DNA of 64,000 nt from Hymenobacter rubidus (GCF_016734815.1 NZ_JAERQF010000021.1:32406-96405), one strand, 5' to 3'; positions 8,017 to 16,930 are shown, numbered from the stretch's first letter. The notes: generated from the sequence alone by a model not told the origin. Numbers and translations are program-made.

Positions 8017-8451
8017 ATGGCCGGAGTGAACAAGGTGATTTTGGTAGGCAACCTGGGGAAAGACCCCGAAGTGCGCCATTTGGAAGGCGGTGTGAGCGTG
8101 GCTCACTTTACCCTCGCTACTAACGACTACTACAAGGACAAGCAAGGCAACCGCGTGGAACGGACCGAGTGGCACAACATCTCGGCGTGGCGCGGCCTGG
8201 CCGACATGGCGGATAAGTACCTCAAAAAGGGCCAGCAGGTGTACATCGAAGGCAAGCTGCGCACCCGCCAGTACCAGGACAAGGACCAGCAGACGCGCTA
8301 CATCACCGAAATCATCGCCGATGAGATTTCGATGCTGGGCGGCCGGCCGCAGGGCCCCGGCACCACGCCGAACGAAGCAAATGGCGCAGCTCCGGCCGAG
8401 GCCGGGCACACTTTTCGCCAAGAGCCCGAGCTGGACCAGCTACCGTTTTAG
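8017..8451 (+). CDS. ssb: Single-stranded DNA-binding protein
   Basis: 144 residues. The OB-fold runs from [20 protein letters not shown] to about residue 105 with the core [20 protein letters not shown] short disordered Gly/Pro linker follows, and the acidic tip ELDQLPF is the docking peptide for replication and repair partners such as RecG and RecQ. I place the start at the ATG at 8017, which gives the canonical N terminus and lies downstream of the promoter at 7930-7960; a longer frame from 7978 would add 13 unlikely residues. Confidence 0.96.
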   Translation: MAGVNKVILVGNLGKDPEVRHLEGGVSVAHFTLATNDYYKDKQGNRVERTEWHNISAWRGLADMADKYLKKGQQVYIEGKLRTRQYQDKDQQTRYITEIIADEISMLGGRPQGPGTTPNEANGAAPAEAGHTFRQEPELDQLPF

Positions 8452-8475
8452 CTGCGGTCCGATAATTTTCAGGAG

Positions 8476-8504
8476 AAGCCCCGGCACTTGGCCGGGGCTT
8501 TTTT
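8476..8504 (+). terminator. Rho-independent terminator after ssb
   Basis: AAGCCCCGGC, a five-base loop, GCCGGGGCTT and a run of T, 24 nt after the ssb stop codon. Confidence 0.85.
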
Positions 8505-8506
8505 CG

Positions 8507-8538
8507 TTGCCACTGGCACCGGCCAACGGCTACCTTTG
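8507..8538 (+). promoter_or_regulatory. Bacteroidota promoter for gldD
   Basis: TTG (8507-8509), 21 nt, then TACCTTTG (8531-8538). Because transcription should begin near 8544, the ATG codon at 8539 cannot be the gldD start, which favours the GTG at 8596. Confidence 0.65.
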
Positions 8539-8595
8539 ATGCCTGAGCCGCAGCTTGTATTGCGGCGCCGATATTTTAGCAACCAACCTCACGTA

Positions 8596-9180
8596 GTGTC
8601 GATACTGAAAAAACTTCCGATGCTGGCGGCGCTGGCCCTATTGGCGGCCTGTTCGTCGGCCCCGGACTTTACGCCCAAACCCAAGGGCTACAACCGCATT
8701 GACTTGCCGGCGCACCGCTACCAAATGCTGGGCGGTGGCCACCCGTATGAGTTTGAATACTCCAAGGAAGCGGTGATAAAGCGCGACTCGTCGTACATGG
8801 CGCAGCCGCACTGGATTAACGTGTATTACCCCAAGCTGCACGCCAACGTGCAGATTACCTACATGGACGTGCAGCGCGACCGGCGCCTCTACAACAAGAT
8901 GATGGAGGATGCGCGCAAGCTCACCGGCAAGCACGAAATCAAAGCCACGGCCATCGATGAGCGGATTCTGAAGACGCCCAGCGGCATGCGGGCTTCGGTG
9001 TTTGAGCTGCAGGGCGAGGTACCCAGCCAGTTTCAGTTTTATACCACCGACAGCACCCGCCACTTCCTGCGCGGCGCTCTGTACTTCCGCACGGCCACCG
9101 CGAACGATTCGCTGGCCCCGGTGATTGAGTACGTGAAGACGGACATGGTGCGCATGCTGAATACGCTTAAGTATAAATAA
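8596..9180 (+). CDS. gldD: Gliding motility lipoprotein GldD
   Basis: A 194-residue GldD homologue, a lipoprotein required for gliding and type IX secretion. From the GTG start the product begins VSILKKLPMLAALALLAACSS, a short lipoprotein signal with lipobox LAAC. Family-specific segments follow: GGHPYEFEYSKEAVIKRDSS, WINVYYPKLHANVQITYMD, the pair TTDSTRHFLRGALYF, and the ending PVIEYVKTDMVRML. It has its own promoter after the ssb terminator. In flavobacteria gldE lies between ssb and gldD; here it is missing. A family-1 inverted repeat begins at the base after the stop codon. Confidence 0.93.
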   Translation: MSILKKLPMLAALALLAACSSAPDFTPKPKGYNRIDLPAHRYQMLGGGHPYEFEYSKEAVIKRDSSYMAQPHWINVYYPKLHANVQITYMDVQRDRRLYNKMMEDARKLTGKHEIKATAIDERILKTPSGMRASVFELQGEVPSQFQFYTTDSTRHFLRGALYFRTATANDSLAPVIEYVKTDMVRMLNTLKYK

Positions 9181-9268
9181 CTGTCATGCTGAGCTTGCGA
9201 AGCATCTTTTCACGGTTGAATCTATTTTCGCAAACGTGATAAGATGCTTCGCAAGCTCAGCATGACAG
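9181..9268. repeat. Inverted repeat, family 1, copy A
   Basis: Perfect 28-nt arms at 9181-9208 and 9241-9268, with the core GTCATGCTGAGCTTGCGAAG, and a 32-nt loop. It fills the gap between the gldD stop and a point 9 nt before the recG ATG. Confidence 0.95.
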
Positions 9269-9277
9269 CCTGATTTA

Positions 9278-11377
9278 ATGAGTAACTTCTTCAATACCCG
9301 GCTGGAGTTTTTGCGCTCGGTGGGCAGCACCCAGCGGGCACAGCTGCTGGGCAAAGAGTTGGGCCTGTTTACGTACGGCGACCTGATTCAGCGCTACCCC
9401 TTCCGCTACCTCGACCGGACACAGGTGTACCGCGTTGCCGATTTGAACGACGACCTGCCGTATGTGCAGGTGCGCGGCATGCTCCGCGGCAAAGAATTGG
9501 TGGGCGAAGGGCCAAAGCAGCGCCTGACCGCTAAGGTGGGCGACGGCACCGGCGAACTGGAACTTGTATGGTTCAAGGGCATCAAGTGGGTGCAGCAGGT
9601 TGCTAAAAACAATCAGGAATACATTGTTTTTGGCAAGCCGACGATGTTCAACGGCCGGCCCCAGATGGCGCACCCGGAGCTGGAGGAAATGAGCGAGAGC
9701 AAGCCGGGCCAGAGCTTTTTGCAACCGGTATACAACACCTCGGAAAAGCTGAAGAACTACCACCGCGTCGACAGCAAGGCCATTATGCGCATGGTAGCGG
9801 AGCTGCTGAAGCTGGCCTTGCCGCACGTGGAGGAATCGCTGTCGCCGGCCCTGATTCAGCAGTACGGGCTGATGCCCAAGGCGCAGGCCCTGCAGCAGAT
9901 TCACTTCCCGCAGAGCCCGGAATTGCTGGCGGCCGCCAAGTTTCGGCTGAAGTTTGAAGAGTTGTTTTACGTGCAGCTCAAGCTGCTGCGGCAGCGCGAC
10001 CAACGCAAGGTGACGCTGGCCGGCCAGATTTTTAAGGAGGTGCCCACGCTGGTAGATTTCTATAAAAACCACCTCACCTTCGACCTGACCGGCGCGCAAA
10101 AACGCGTTATCCACGACATTTACAAGGACTTCTGCGCGGGCAAGCAGATGAACCGCCTGCTGCAGGGCGACGTGGGCTCGGGCAAGACCATTGTGGCCTT
10201 CATCTCGATGCTGATGGCCGCCGACAATGGCGCACAGAGCTGCCTGATGGCGCCCACCGAAATCCTGGCCGACCAGCATTACGTGGGGCTGAAAGTATAC
10301 GCGGATGCGCTGGGCATTAAAATCGGCAAGCTCACGGGCAGCACCCGAACTTCGGAGCGGCGCGTGCTGCACGAGGAACTACGCAACGGCACCATGCACA
10401 TGCTGGTGGGCACCCATGCGCTGCTGGAGGATGTGGTGCAGTTCCGCAACCTGGGGCTGACCATTATGGACGAGCAGCACCGCTTTGGGGTGGCGCAACG
10501 CTCGAAGCTGTGGCAGAAGAATCCGCACATCATCCCCCACGTGCTGGTGATGACGGCCACGCCCATTCCGCGCACGCTGGCCATGACGCTTTATGGTGAC
10601 TTGGACGTGAGCGTGATTGACGAGCTGCCGGCCGGCCGCAAGCCCATCGTGACGGTGCACCGCTTCGACGCCAACCGCCTGAAAGTGTTCGAGTTTATCC
10701 GGGACCAGGTGAAGCTGGGGCGGCAGGTGTACATCGTGTATCCGCTGATTGAGGAGTCGGAAACGATGGACTACAAGGACCTGACCGACGGCTACGAGAG
10801 CGTGGCCCGGGCCTTCCCGGAGATGCAAATCAGCATTGTGCACGGGCGCATGAAGGCCGAGGAAAAGGATTACGAGATGCAGCGCTTCATCAAGCGCGAA
10901 ACCCAGATAATGGTGGCGACCACCGTGATTGAGGTGGGCGTGAACGTGCCCAATGCCTCGGTGATGGTGATAGAATCAGCCGAGCGGTTCGGGCTTTCAC
11001 AGCTGCACCAGTTGCGGGGCCGCGTGGGCCGCGGCGCCGACCAGAGCTACTGCATCCTAATGACGGGCTTCAAGCTGAGCAAGGACGCCCGCACCCGCCT
11101 CGAAACGATGGTTCGCACCAACAACGGCTTCGAAATTGCCGACATCGACCTCAAGCTGCGCGGCCCCGGCGACCTAATGGGCACCCAGCAAAGCGGCGTG
11201 CTCGACCTGCTGATTGCCGACCTGGCCAAGGATGGCCGCATTCTGACCGAAAGCCGCGCCGCCGCCCAAGCCCTGCTAACCGAAGACCCCAACCTTGCGC
11301 ACCCCGACAATGCCAACATTCGGCGGCACATCGAGAGCCTGCCGGCTACGGCGGTGAATTGGAGTCGGATTAGTTAA
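9278..11377 (+). CDS. recG: ATP-dependent DNA helicase RecG
   Basis: The 699-residue RecG rescues stalled replication forks by branch migration. An N-terminal wedge/OB domain covers about residues 1-270. The superfamily 2 helicase core follows with Walker A GDVGSGKTIVAF, the RecG-specific DEQHRFGV box, motif III MTATPIPRTL, and motif VI QLRGRVGRG. The length equals the family norm. The ATG lies 9 nt after copy A of the family-1 inverted repeat, so the start region of any readthrough transcript from gldD would be next to a very stable hairpin. Confidence 0.97.
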   Translation: MSNFFNTRLEFLRSVGSTQRAQLLGKELGLFTYGDLIQRYPFRYLDRTQVYRVADLNDDLPYVQVRGMLRGKELVGEGPKQRLTAKVGDGTGELELVWFKGIKWVQQVAKNNQEYIVFGKPTMFNGRPQMAHPELEEMSESKPGQSFLQPVYNTSEKLKNYHRVDSKAIMRMVAELLKLALPHVEESLSPALIQQYGLMPKAQALQQIHFPQSPELLAAAKFRLKFEELFYVQLKLLRQRDQRKVTLAGQIFKEVPTLVDFYKNHLTFDLTGAQKRVIHDIYKDFCAGKQMNRLLQGDVGSGKTIVAFISMLMAADNGAQSCLMAPTEILADQHYVGLKVYADALGIKIGKLTGSTRTSERRVLHEELRNGTMHMLVGTHALLEDVVQFRNLGLTIMDEQHRFGVAQRSKLWQKNPHIIPHVLVMTATPIPRTLAMTLYGDLDVSVIDELPAGRKPIVTVHRFDANRLKVFEFIRDQVKLGRQVYIVYPLIEESETMDYKDLTDGYESVARAFPEMQISIVHGRMKAEEKDYEMQRFIKRETQIMVATTVIEVGVNVPNASVMVIESAERFGLSQLHQLRGRVGRGADQSYCILMTGFKLSKDARTRLETMVRTNNGFEIADIDLKLRGPGDLMGTQQSGVLDLLIADLAKDGRILTESRAAAQALLTEDPNLAHPDNANIRRHIESLPATAVNWSRIS

Positions 11378-11445
11378 AACAGCGCTGTGTTTATCGGCTT
11401 GGGCAAAAAAAAACGACCTTCTGAAAAGTCGTTGGTCATTTTTAG

Positions 11446-11664
11446 CTAGTACATCTCGGTTATGAACCCGCTTCCGCTCCGCTGTGACGGCTGAGTGGGC
11501 TTGGCTAGTTCAGCGTTATAAACCTGATTTACGAGAACGACAGAAGATTGAGCAGGCTTTTGAGGCTTAACAGTTTGCGCTACAGTAGCAGGAGCGGCCT
11601 GCTTGGCAAGCTTGCCACTGATAATAAGCGCCGTTAAGAGCGAGAACTTAAGTAATGATTTCAT
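11446..11664 (-). CDS. Small secreted peptide, unknown function
   Basis: From the ATG at 11664 the frame gives 72 residues: a signal-like N terminus (MKSLLKFSLLTALIISGKLA), a Gln/Ala/Pro/Lys segment, then SVVLVNQVYNAELAKP and a C-terminal GSGFITEMY. I do not recognise it. Codon composition is less GC-rich than its neighbours. It faces recG tail to tail. It may be a small periplasmic protein; a chance reading frame is not excluded. Confidence 0.5.
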   Translation of the reverse strand: MKSLLKFSLLTALIISGKLAKQAAPATVAQTVKPQKPAQSSVVLVNQVYNAELAKPTQPSQRSGSGFITEMY

Positions 11665-11956
11665 ATATAGTAGATATTGCAGGTGTAAAGCTAAGGCAGA
11701 ACTATGGACTGTGCTATGCAAACCCCTAATCTGCCAATTTCACATCCGCTTGGGTTTGCAATTGGTTGGTGATGCAGGGTAGTGTAATGTTGGGGGAAGT
11801 GCCCCGATTGGGCACTTTTACCGTACACAAAGTTAACGGGTCCCCTGTACGAAAGAGCGCATGCAAGTGTTATGGTTAAAACACTTTTTTGTTAGCAACC
11901 ACCCTTCAACCGAAGGCTCATCAGATTCAAAACATCATCTTAACGCTTAGAAAGGG
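11665..11956. other. Gap of about 300 nt without a recognised gene
   Basis: The stretch has lower GC than its surroundings and no convincing reading frame. It holds a hairpin at 11797-11817 (AAGTGCCC, five-base loop, GGGCACTT, then TT) and weak 8-nt arms GCAAACCC/GGGTTTGC near 11718 and 11759. No tRNA or riboswitch consensus is seen. Confidence 0.4.
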
Positions 11957-11964
11957 TAATTTTG
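11957..11964 (+). promoter_or_regulatory. Bacteroidota -7 box before the 489-aa secreted protein
   Basis: TAATTTTG, exact match to TAnnTTTG, 31 nt before the ATG at 11996. The -33 element is not clear. Confidence 0.5.
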
Positions 11965-11995
11965 AGCAGGCTCTACGGTCATAAAAAAAATTCTT

Positions 11996-13465
11996 ATGTC
12001 TCGACAACACCAAAAAGTTATGTTGAAACGCGCTTTGCTAACCGGGCTGTTGGGCTGCGGGCTTTTGGGCTCGGTCGCGGCCCAGAAAGTGAAGTCGACC
12101 CCCTTTAGCTATCTGCCCGAGCAAGGCGCTGACCGGTACGATATGCGCGTGCCCCGCAAGACCCTGCCCCTGGCCGACGGCACCGGTTTTGTGATTCTGG
12201 CGCACCAAAGTGCCGGCGGCTATGCCGTGGAGCGCTACGATGCCGACCTGAAAAAACAGTGGAGCACCCCCATACCGGTGGCCCCCGACGAAACGCTGGA
12301 AGCCTTTGGACGCGGCCCACAACAAGCCTTGGTGGTGATACACCACAAAGACGACAATGGGCAAAACCTGGCCGTGGTAGCCGTGAACATGCAAAGCGGA
12401 CAGCGCAGTCCTGCCAAAGTGGTGATGACGGCCGCGCCACGCGACCGGCGGCCGGGGGTTTCCATCTCGCCCGAAGGCTCGCGGCTGTTGGCCTTCCGCT
12501 ACCTTACCCGCGGGCAGCAGGTGACAAGCATTGCGGCCACACTGTTCGACCAAAATCTGGGGCAGCTGGAAGAAAAAACCTATGATTTCCGCGACCTGAC
12601 CGATTTCTTCTCACCGGCGGTGCATGTGGCTAACGACGGCACGCAGTACGTGACACTCATCAGCGAGGGCATGAAGAAGCTGACGGTGCGCCGGTACCCT
12701 GCCGGCACCTCCACGGAAATCAACGTGCTGGGCGTGCCGGTAGGTGGCATATTCGGCGGCAAAACCGTGACCATTCGCGACACCAAATTCACGGTACTGA
12801 ACGACGGCAGCTTGTATGCGGCTGCCCTATGCGCCGACTATGCCACGGGCGAATACTACAGCTTGAAAGTGGTGAAGTACGATTTCAGCGGCACCGGCGA
12901 CATGAAGTTCTCTCCCGAATTCCGTTTTACGCCGGCTTACTTAGCCGAGATTAGCAAAGCCAGCGGCACTGAGGTAAAGCGCTTGGACGATGTGTACCTG
13001 GGTGAGCTCTTACTCACTAGCGAAAAGCAGCTGGTGGTAGTAGCAGAAAAGCATTTTGAAGAAGGCGGCAGCGAGGCTCCGGTGCACGCCCGTGAGTTGC
13101 ACTTGTTCGGCTACAATGAGTTTGGGGCTCCTGCCTGGCACAGCATCGTGGCCAAAGACCAGGTAGCGCCGGCCGTGGACTCGTACACGGGCATCGGATT
13201 TCGAGCCGCAGTGTTTGGCGGCACGGTACAGTTGGTCACCATGGAAACCATCGACAAAAAATCAGACCTGTACCTGCGGCGTGTCAACGCGCTGAGTGGC
13301 GTGGTTAGCCCACCCGAACGCCTGAAGCTGAACGTAGCCGATGACCAGCAGCTGGCTTACGTGAAGGATTTTACGGCTTGGCTGAACGAGAAAACCATCA
13401 TCGGCGTGAGCCGGCCCAGTAAGAAGTCAGCAGCGTTGGAACTGGACAAAGTGGTGCTAAAGTAG
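11996..13465 (+). CDS. Secreted protein of unknown function, probable beta-propeller
   Basis: 489 residues with an N-terminal signal peptide (MLKRALLTGLLGCGLLGSVAAQ when read from the internal ATG at 12020; 11996 is an alternative start). The mature part consists of repeated short strand pairs with aromatic and Asp/Gly turns, for example GFVILAHQSAGGYAVERYDA, KQWSTPIPV, SRLLAFRYLTRG, YSLKVVKYDFSGTG and ELHLFGYNEFG, which suggests blades of a beta-propeller. I cannot name a family. It is transcribed alone and ends at a strong terminator. No T9SS tail is visible; periplasm or outer-membrane face is the likely location. Confidence 0.7.
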   Translation: MSRQHQKVMLKRALLTGLLGCGLLGSVAAQKVKSTPFSYLPEQGADRYDMRVPRKTLPLADGTGFVILAHQSAGGYAVERYDADLKKQWSTPIPVAPDETLEAFGRGPQQALVVIHHKDDNGQNLAVVAVNMQSGQRSPAKVVMTAAPRDRRPGVSISPEGSRLLAFRYLTRGQQVTSIAATLFDQNLGQLEEKTYDFRDLTDFFSPAVHVANDGTQYVTLISEGMKKLTVRRYPAGTSTEINVLGVPVGGIFGGKTVTIRDTKFTVLNDGSLYAAALCADYATGEYYSLKVVKYDFSGTGDMKFSPEFRFTPAYLAEISKASGTEVKRLDDVYLGELLLTSEKQLVVVAEKHFEEGGSEAPVHARELHLFGYNEFGAPAWHSIVAKDQVAPAVDSYTGIGFRAAVFGGTVQLVTMETIDKKSDLYLRRVNALSGVVSPPERLKLNVADDQQLAYVKDFTAWLNEKTIIGVSRPSKKSAALELDKVVLK

Positions 13466-13475
13466 CTTGCTTATA

Positions 13476-13534
13476 GCCGCCGCAACGAAAAAGGCGAACC
13501 CGGGTGGGGTTCACCTTTTTCCTTGCGGCGGCGG
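13476..13534. terminator. Long bidirectional terminator
   Basis: A stem with GCCGCCGCAA and TTGCGGCGGC outside and AAAAAGG-GAACCC/GGGTT-CCTTTTT inside, between the converging genes ending at 13465 and 13540. Very stable on both strands. Confidence 0.85.
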
Positions 13535-13539
13535 CTACA

Positions 13540-14736
13540 TTATTCCACCGACAGCCGTTGGCTGGCTACCTGGCTGCCGGCCTGCACCCGCAGTGTGTAG
13601 AGGCCAGGAGCAATGCCCGACAAGTCGAGTTGGGTACGCGTTTCCAGGCCGGAGGCCAAGGGAACGACCGCAGCGCGAACCTGCTGGCCTACGGCATTGA
13701 ACAGTCCGAGGCTGGCCTGCGCCACACCCGGCACGGCCGGCAGCACCAAACCAGCGGCACGGTGTGCCGGATTCGGATAGATGCTGACGGCACCTGCTCC
13801 AAGAGCATCGCGCGCTGCCAAAGCCCCCCGGAAGGAGAAAGTAATCTGACCGCCTCCAGTGTAGACAACCGTGGTGCCCGTTCCGCACACGCTCGTGACC
13901 TGGATGTAATAGGTCTGCCCCGGAACCAGGCCGGTTAAGGTGGCCGGCGAGGAAGTTGTATTTACCCAGCGAGTGGAGTCGTTCAGGATATAATACGTAA
14001 TGTGAAAACTCGTATTGCCCGCGCCCGGCGTGAAGGTGACGGTGGCGCTGGTGGCGCTGGTGCCCGTGACCACCACATTGGTGACCGCACCGCAAACAGT
14101 TGGAACAGCCAGGGTGCGGAATGTGACGAGTGTTGCCGTGGACGTCATCCCGCTGCAATTAGTGTAGAGACGCACAACGTATGACGTATTTGGCAGCAAC
14201 CCGCTGAGTAGCGCCGGAGAGCCTGCCACAGTTTGCGTAATGGCGTGGAGGCTGTCGCCGACTGCATAATAAACGGCCCGGTAGCTGCCGCCCCCATTCA
14301 CTGTCGAGAACGTGATGGTAGCCGACGTGGTGGTGAGAGCCGAAACCCTCGCTCCGGTTGGCGGAGAGCAATTAGTCGGGTTGCTGCTGCCACTCGTCAC
14401 GAAACCTACCCAAGCCGAGGAAGCGGTAGCGCCGCCTGCGCAGTTGCTCACGACCGATACCCGGTGATAACGCCCGGCAACCAATCCTGTGAGCGCAACC
14501 GGCGCCCCACCGGCATTCACGCTGGTAATCCCTGCGGCCGTGCTGTCGGTGGAGTAAAAACGAACCGTATAGCTAACGGCGGAGGCGGACGGCACGAAAT
14601 TGACCACCACACTTGAAGCCGTTATATTGCTAACCGTCACATTGGTCGGGGCAGCGCATGTTTGGGCTTGCGCACTTGGTACATGCCAGGATAGCACTGC
14701 CATCAGAATGGCAAAGAGAAAAGTAACGGTTTTCAT
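13540..14736 (-). CDS. Fibronectin type III protein with T9SS type A sorting domain
   Basis: 398 residues. A signal peptide (MKTVTFLFAILMAVLSWH... ending SAQAQ) is followed by three fibronectin III-like repeats at about 26-113, 121-212 and 218-305, each starting with C-x-x-P/V-x-N-V or similar (TCAAPTNVTVSNIT, NCSPPTGARVSAL, VCGAVTNVVVTGT) and ending with a V-N-C or V-C-G strand. The last 80 residues are a type IX secretion sorting domain: AVSIYPNPAH, GLFNAVGQQV, then APGLYTLRVQAGSQVASQRL. It is therefore exported and attached to the cell surface. A role in adhesion is an inference. Confidence 0.88.
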   Translation of the reverse strand: MKTVTFLFAILMAVLSWHVPSAQAQTCAAPTNVTVSNITASSVVVNFVPSASAVSYTVRFYSTDSTAAGITSVNAGGAPVALTGLVAGRYHRVSVVSNCAGGATASSAWVGFVTSGSSNPTNCSPPTGARVSALTTTSATITFSTVNGGGSYRAVYYAVGDSLHAITQTVAGSPALLSGLLPNTSYVVRLYTNCSGMTSTATLVTFRTLAVPTVCGAVTNVVVTGTSATSATVTFTPGAGNTSFHITYYILNDSTRWVNTTSSPATLTGLVPGQTYYIQVTSVCGTGTTVVYTGGGQITFSFRGALAARDALGAGAVSIYPNPAHRAAGLVLPAVPGVAQASLGLFNAVGQQVRAAVVPLASGLETRTQLDLSGIAPGLYTLRVQAGSQVASQRLSVE

Positions 14737-14909
14737 AAATACTGATGAGAAAAGAGGTGAAGGAATCCGAAGCCGGGCGGCCGCGCCGTGCTTTTCTTCC
14801 AGACAGGCCCCAGCAGCAAAAGGCTGCCGTACTTATTTATTTTTCTTAGCAAGTGGCTATCTATCTATAAACCAGCGACCCAGTGTTCATCCAATTCGGT
14901 TATAAACAG

Positions 14910-14942
14910 AAAAGCCGCCCCTGAATACAGGGACGGCCTTTC
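14910..14942 (-). terminator. Terminator after the acyl-CoA dehydrogenase gene
   Basis: On the minus strand GGCCGTCCCTG, a short loop, CAGGGGCGGC and TTTTC, about 50 nt after the stop codon of the gene at 14994-16784. Confidence 0.75.
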
Positions 14943-14993
14943 TCAATTATTCACCGCATCCGACTAATCTACCGAATCCGAAAAATCCGTGAT

Positions 14994-16784
14994 TCAGACG
15001 GCGTACTCATTCGCCTCAATCAGCTTGGCGGCGATGCGGCGGCGCGACTCTTTCACGTTCAGCAGCTCGGTTTTGGTGAAGCGCTTCAGGCCCATGAGCA
15101 GCAGGCGTTGCTCGTCGCCCTCGGCCATGCTGCCGATGGCGTCTTTGCCGGCCTTCTCCACGATGTCCACGGCGTCGGCCAGGTACACGCGGGCGATGTC
15201 AGCTTCTACAGCCATAGCCTCTTCGCCCTTTGCGGCGGCTTCCTTCTCCACGCGCAGCAGGGTGCTCTCGGCGATGTACACCTTGATGGCCATGTCGGCG
15301 ATGTTCATCAGCAGCTCTTGCTCCTTGGCCAGGGTGGCGGTGAACTTCTGCACGGCCGAGCCGGCCACCATCAGCACCGCTTTTTTCAGGTTGGCAATGG
15401 TCTTGTATTCCTTGCTGAACAGGCCGGTTTCCTCGTCCTGGCTCAGGCTCGGAATGCTCATCAACTCCTGCTGCACGGCCTGGGCGGGGCCCATCAGGTC
15501 GATTTCGCCCTTCAGGCCTTTCTTCAGAATCATGTCAACGGCCAGCAGACGGTTGATTTCGTTGGTGCCTTCGAAAATGCGGTTGATGCGCGAGTCGCGG
15601 TAGGCGCGGTCCATCGGGTAGTCGGCCGAGAAGCCGTAGCCGCCGTAAATCTGCACGCCCTCGTCCACCACGTAGTCGAGCACTTCCGAACCTTCTACTT
15701 TCAGAATGGCGCACTCCACGGCAAACTCGCGGGCCGCGCCCAGCAGCGCCTCGTTAGCGCCTTTGCCTTCGGCGATGAGCTGCTGCTCCATGCGGTAGAT
15801 GTCGGAACCCGCGCGGTAAATGGCCGATTCCACGGCGTAGATGCGGATGGCCTGCTGCGCCAGCTTGTAGCGAATCGCGCCAAACTTCGAGATGGGCATT
15901 TTGAACTGCACCCGCTCGTTGGCATATTTCACGCTCAAATCAGCGGCCATTTTGGTAGCGCCCAGGCAGGCCGCGGCCAGCTTGATGCGGCCAATGTTCA
16001 GCACGTTGAAGGCGATGAGGTGGCCTTTGCCAATCTCGCCCAGCACGTTCTCCTTCGGCACCTGCGCATCGGTCAGGAACACCTGGCGGGTCGAAGAGCC
16101 CTTGATGCCCATCTTGTGCTCCTCGTTGCCGAGGCTCAGGCCGGGCGTGTTTTTCTCCACGATGAAACCGGTGAACTTGTCGCCGTCAATCTGGGCAAAC
16201 ACGATGAACACATCGGCAAAGCCGGCGTTCGTAATCCACATTTTCTGACCATTCAGCACGTAGTGCGTGCCTTCAGCGTTGAGCACGGCCTTGGTCTTGG
16301 CGCCCAGCGCGTCGGAGCCGGAGCCGGGCTCGGTGAGGCAGTAGGCGCCCATCAGCTCGCCGCTGGTGAGGCCGGGCAGGTACTTGGCCTTCTGCTCGTC
16401 GTTGCCGAAGTACAGAATGGGCAGCATGGCGATGCCCGTGTGCGCCGCAAATGCCACCGGGAACGAGTGGCCGCCGCCCACGCCCTCGGTCACGCGCAGG
16501 GCCGTGGTGAAGTCCATGTCCAGCCCGCCGTACTGCTCCGGAATGCTCACGCCGAACAAGCCGAGCTGGCCGGCTTTCTCCATCAGGCCGCGCATGAGGC
16601 CTTCCTCATGGTTGTCGAGGCGCTCGAGCAGCGGCTGCACTTCGGCCTGCACGAAATCGAGACAGGTTTGGTGCATGTAGTTCTGCTCCTCGGTGAAGTC
16701 GGCCGGCGTGAACACGTTCTGGGCATCGGTCGGCTTGATGATGAATTCGCCGCCCTTCAGGCTGGCTTGCTGCGTGGTTTCCAT
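14994..16784 (-). CDS. Acyl-CoA dehydrogenase
   Basis: 596 residues. It performs the first oxidation of fatty acyl-CoA, passing electrons to FAD and then ETF. Order of parts: N-terminal helical domain, the FAD/acyl pocket signature CLTEPGSGSDALG and WITNAGFADVF, the middle barrel, the C-terminal helical domain with QIYGGYGFSADYPMDRAYRD and RIFEGTNEINR, and an extra C-terminal helical extension of about 150 residues typical of VLCAD-like bacterial forms. It is the last gene of a minus-strand beta-oxidation cluster but has its own upstream region with two near-palindromes (16817-16830 and 16885-16898) resembling one in front of the cluster's marR gene. Confidence 0.94.
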   Translation of the reverse strand: METTQQASLKGGEFIIKPTDAQNVFTPADFTEEQNYMHQTCLDFVQAEVQPLLERLDNHEEGLMRGLMEKAGQLGLFGVSIPEQYGGLDMDFTTALRVTEGVGGGHSFPVAFAAHTGIAMLPILYFGNDEQKAKYLPGLTSGELMGAYCLTEPGSGSDALGAKTKAVLNAEGTHYVLNGQKMWITNAGFADVFIVFAQIDGDKFTGFIVEKNTPGLSLGNEEHKMGIKGSSTRQVFLTDAQVPKENVLGEIGKGHLIAFNVLNIGRIKLAAACLGATKMAADLSVKYANERVQFKMPISKFGAIRYKLAQQAIRIYAVESAIYRAGSDIYRMEQQLIAEGKGANEALLGAAREFAVECAILKVEGSEVLDYVVDEGVQIYGGYGFSADYPMDRAYRDSRINRIFEGTNEINRLLAVDMILKKGLKGEIDLMGPAQAVQQELMSIPSLSQDEETGLFSKEYKTIANLKKAVLMVAGSAVQKFTATLAKEQELLMNIADMAIKVYIAESTLLRVEKEAAAKGEEAMAVEADIARVYLADAVDIVEKAGKDAIGSMAEGDEQRLLLMGLKRFTKTELLNVKESRRRIAAKLIEANEYAV

Positions 16785-16814
16785 GTCGGTTGGGGTGGGT
16801 GTGGAGTTGAAAAG

Positions 16815-16900
16815 TATTAGGCTAGCCTACTAGTTAGAGAAACAACGAGGCTAGCGGTTTAGTGTTGCAAGTTAAGAAAAAATGTTAGGCACGCCTACTA
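16815..16900 (-). promoter_or_regulatory. Candidate MarR operators before acyl-CoA dehydrogenase
   Basis: Two strong sites and one weak site. Site 1 is TTAGGCTAGCCTACTA at 16817-16832 (perfect 12-nt palindrome TAGGCTAGCCTA). Site 2 is TTAGGCACGCCTACTA at 16885-16900. A degenerate copy, GAGGCTAGCGG, starts near 16848. The first lies 33-48 nt upstream of the ATG, where a repressor would block transcription. A related site precedes marR at 21964. Confidence 0.65.
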
Positions 16901-16913
16901 TATCAGCGAAAGA

Positions 16914-16930
16914 AAACCCCGGCGGGGCGG
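16914..16930 (-). terminator. Possible terminator after the 108-aa gene
   Basis: GC-rich stem CCCCG/CGGGG followed on the minus strand by TTTTCTTTC. It is short and has alternative pairings. Confidence 0.4.

Noticed and set aside
8539..8595. ATG at 8539 as the gldD start
   Set aside because: It directly follows the predicted -7 box TACCTTTG, before the expected transcription start, and would place about 19 extra residues before a normal lipoprotein signal.
9181..9268. Family-1 repeats as ordinary terminators
   Set aside because: They lack a U tract after the stem, have 29-46 nt loops, and some lie directly before a start codon in the direction of transcription. Real terminators in the window have short loops and T runs.
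9275..10372. A 365-codon frame on the minus strand opposite recG
   Set aside because: Antisense shadow of the RecG helicase with skewed Gln/His/Leu composition and no domain pattern.
15108..16820. A 570-codon open frame on the plus strand opposite acyl-CoA dehydrogenase, rich in His, Gln, Val and Gly
   Set aside because: It mirrors the codon positions of a clear acyl-CoA dehydrogenase gene on the other strand. Its composition is what GC-rich antisense reading gives, and it has no recognisable motif.
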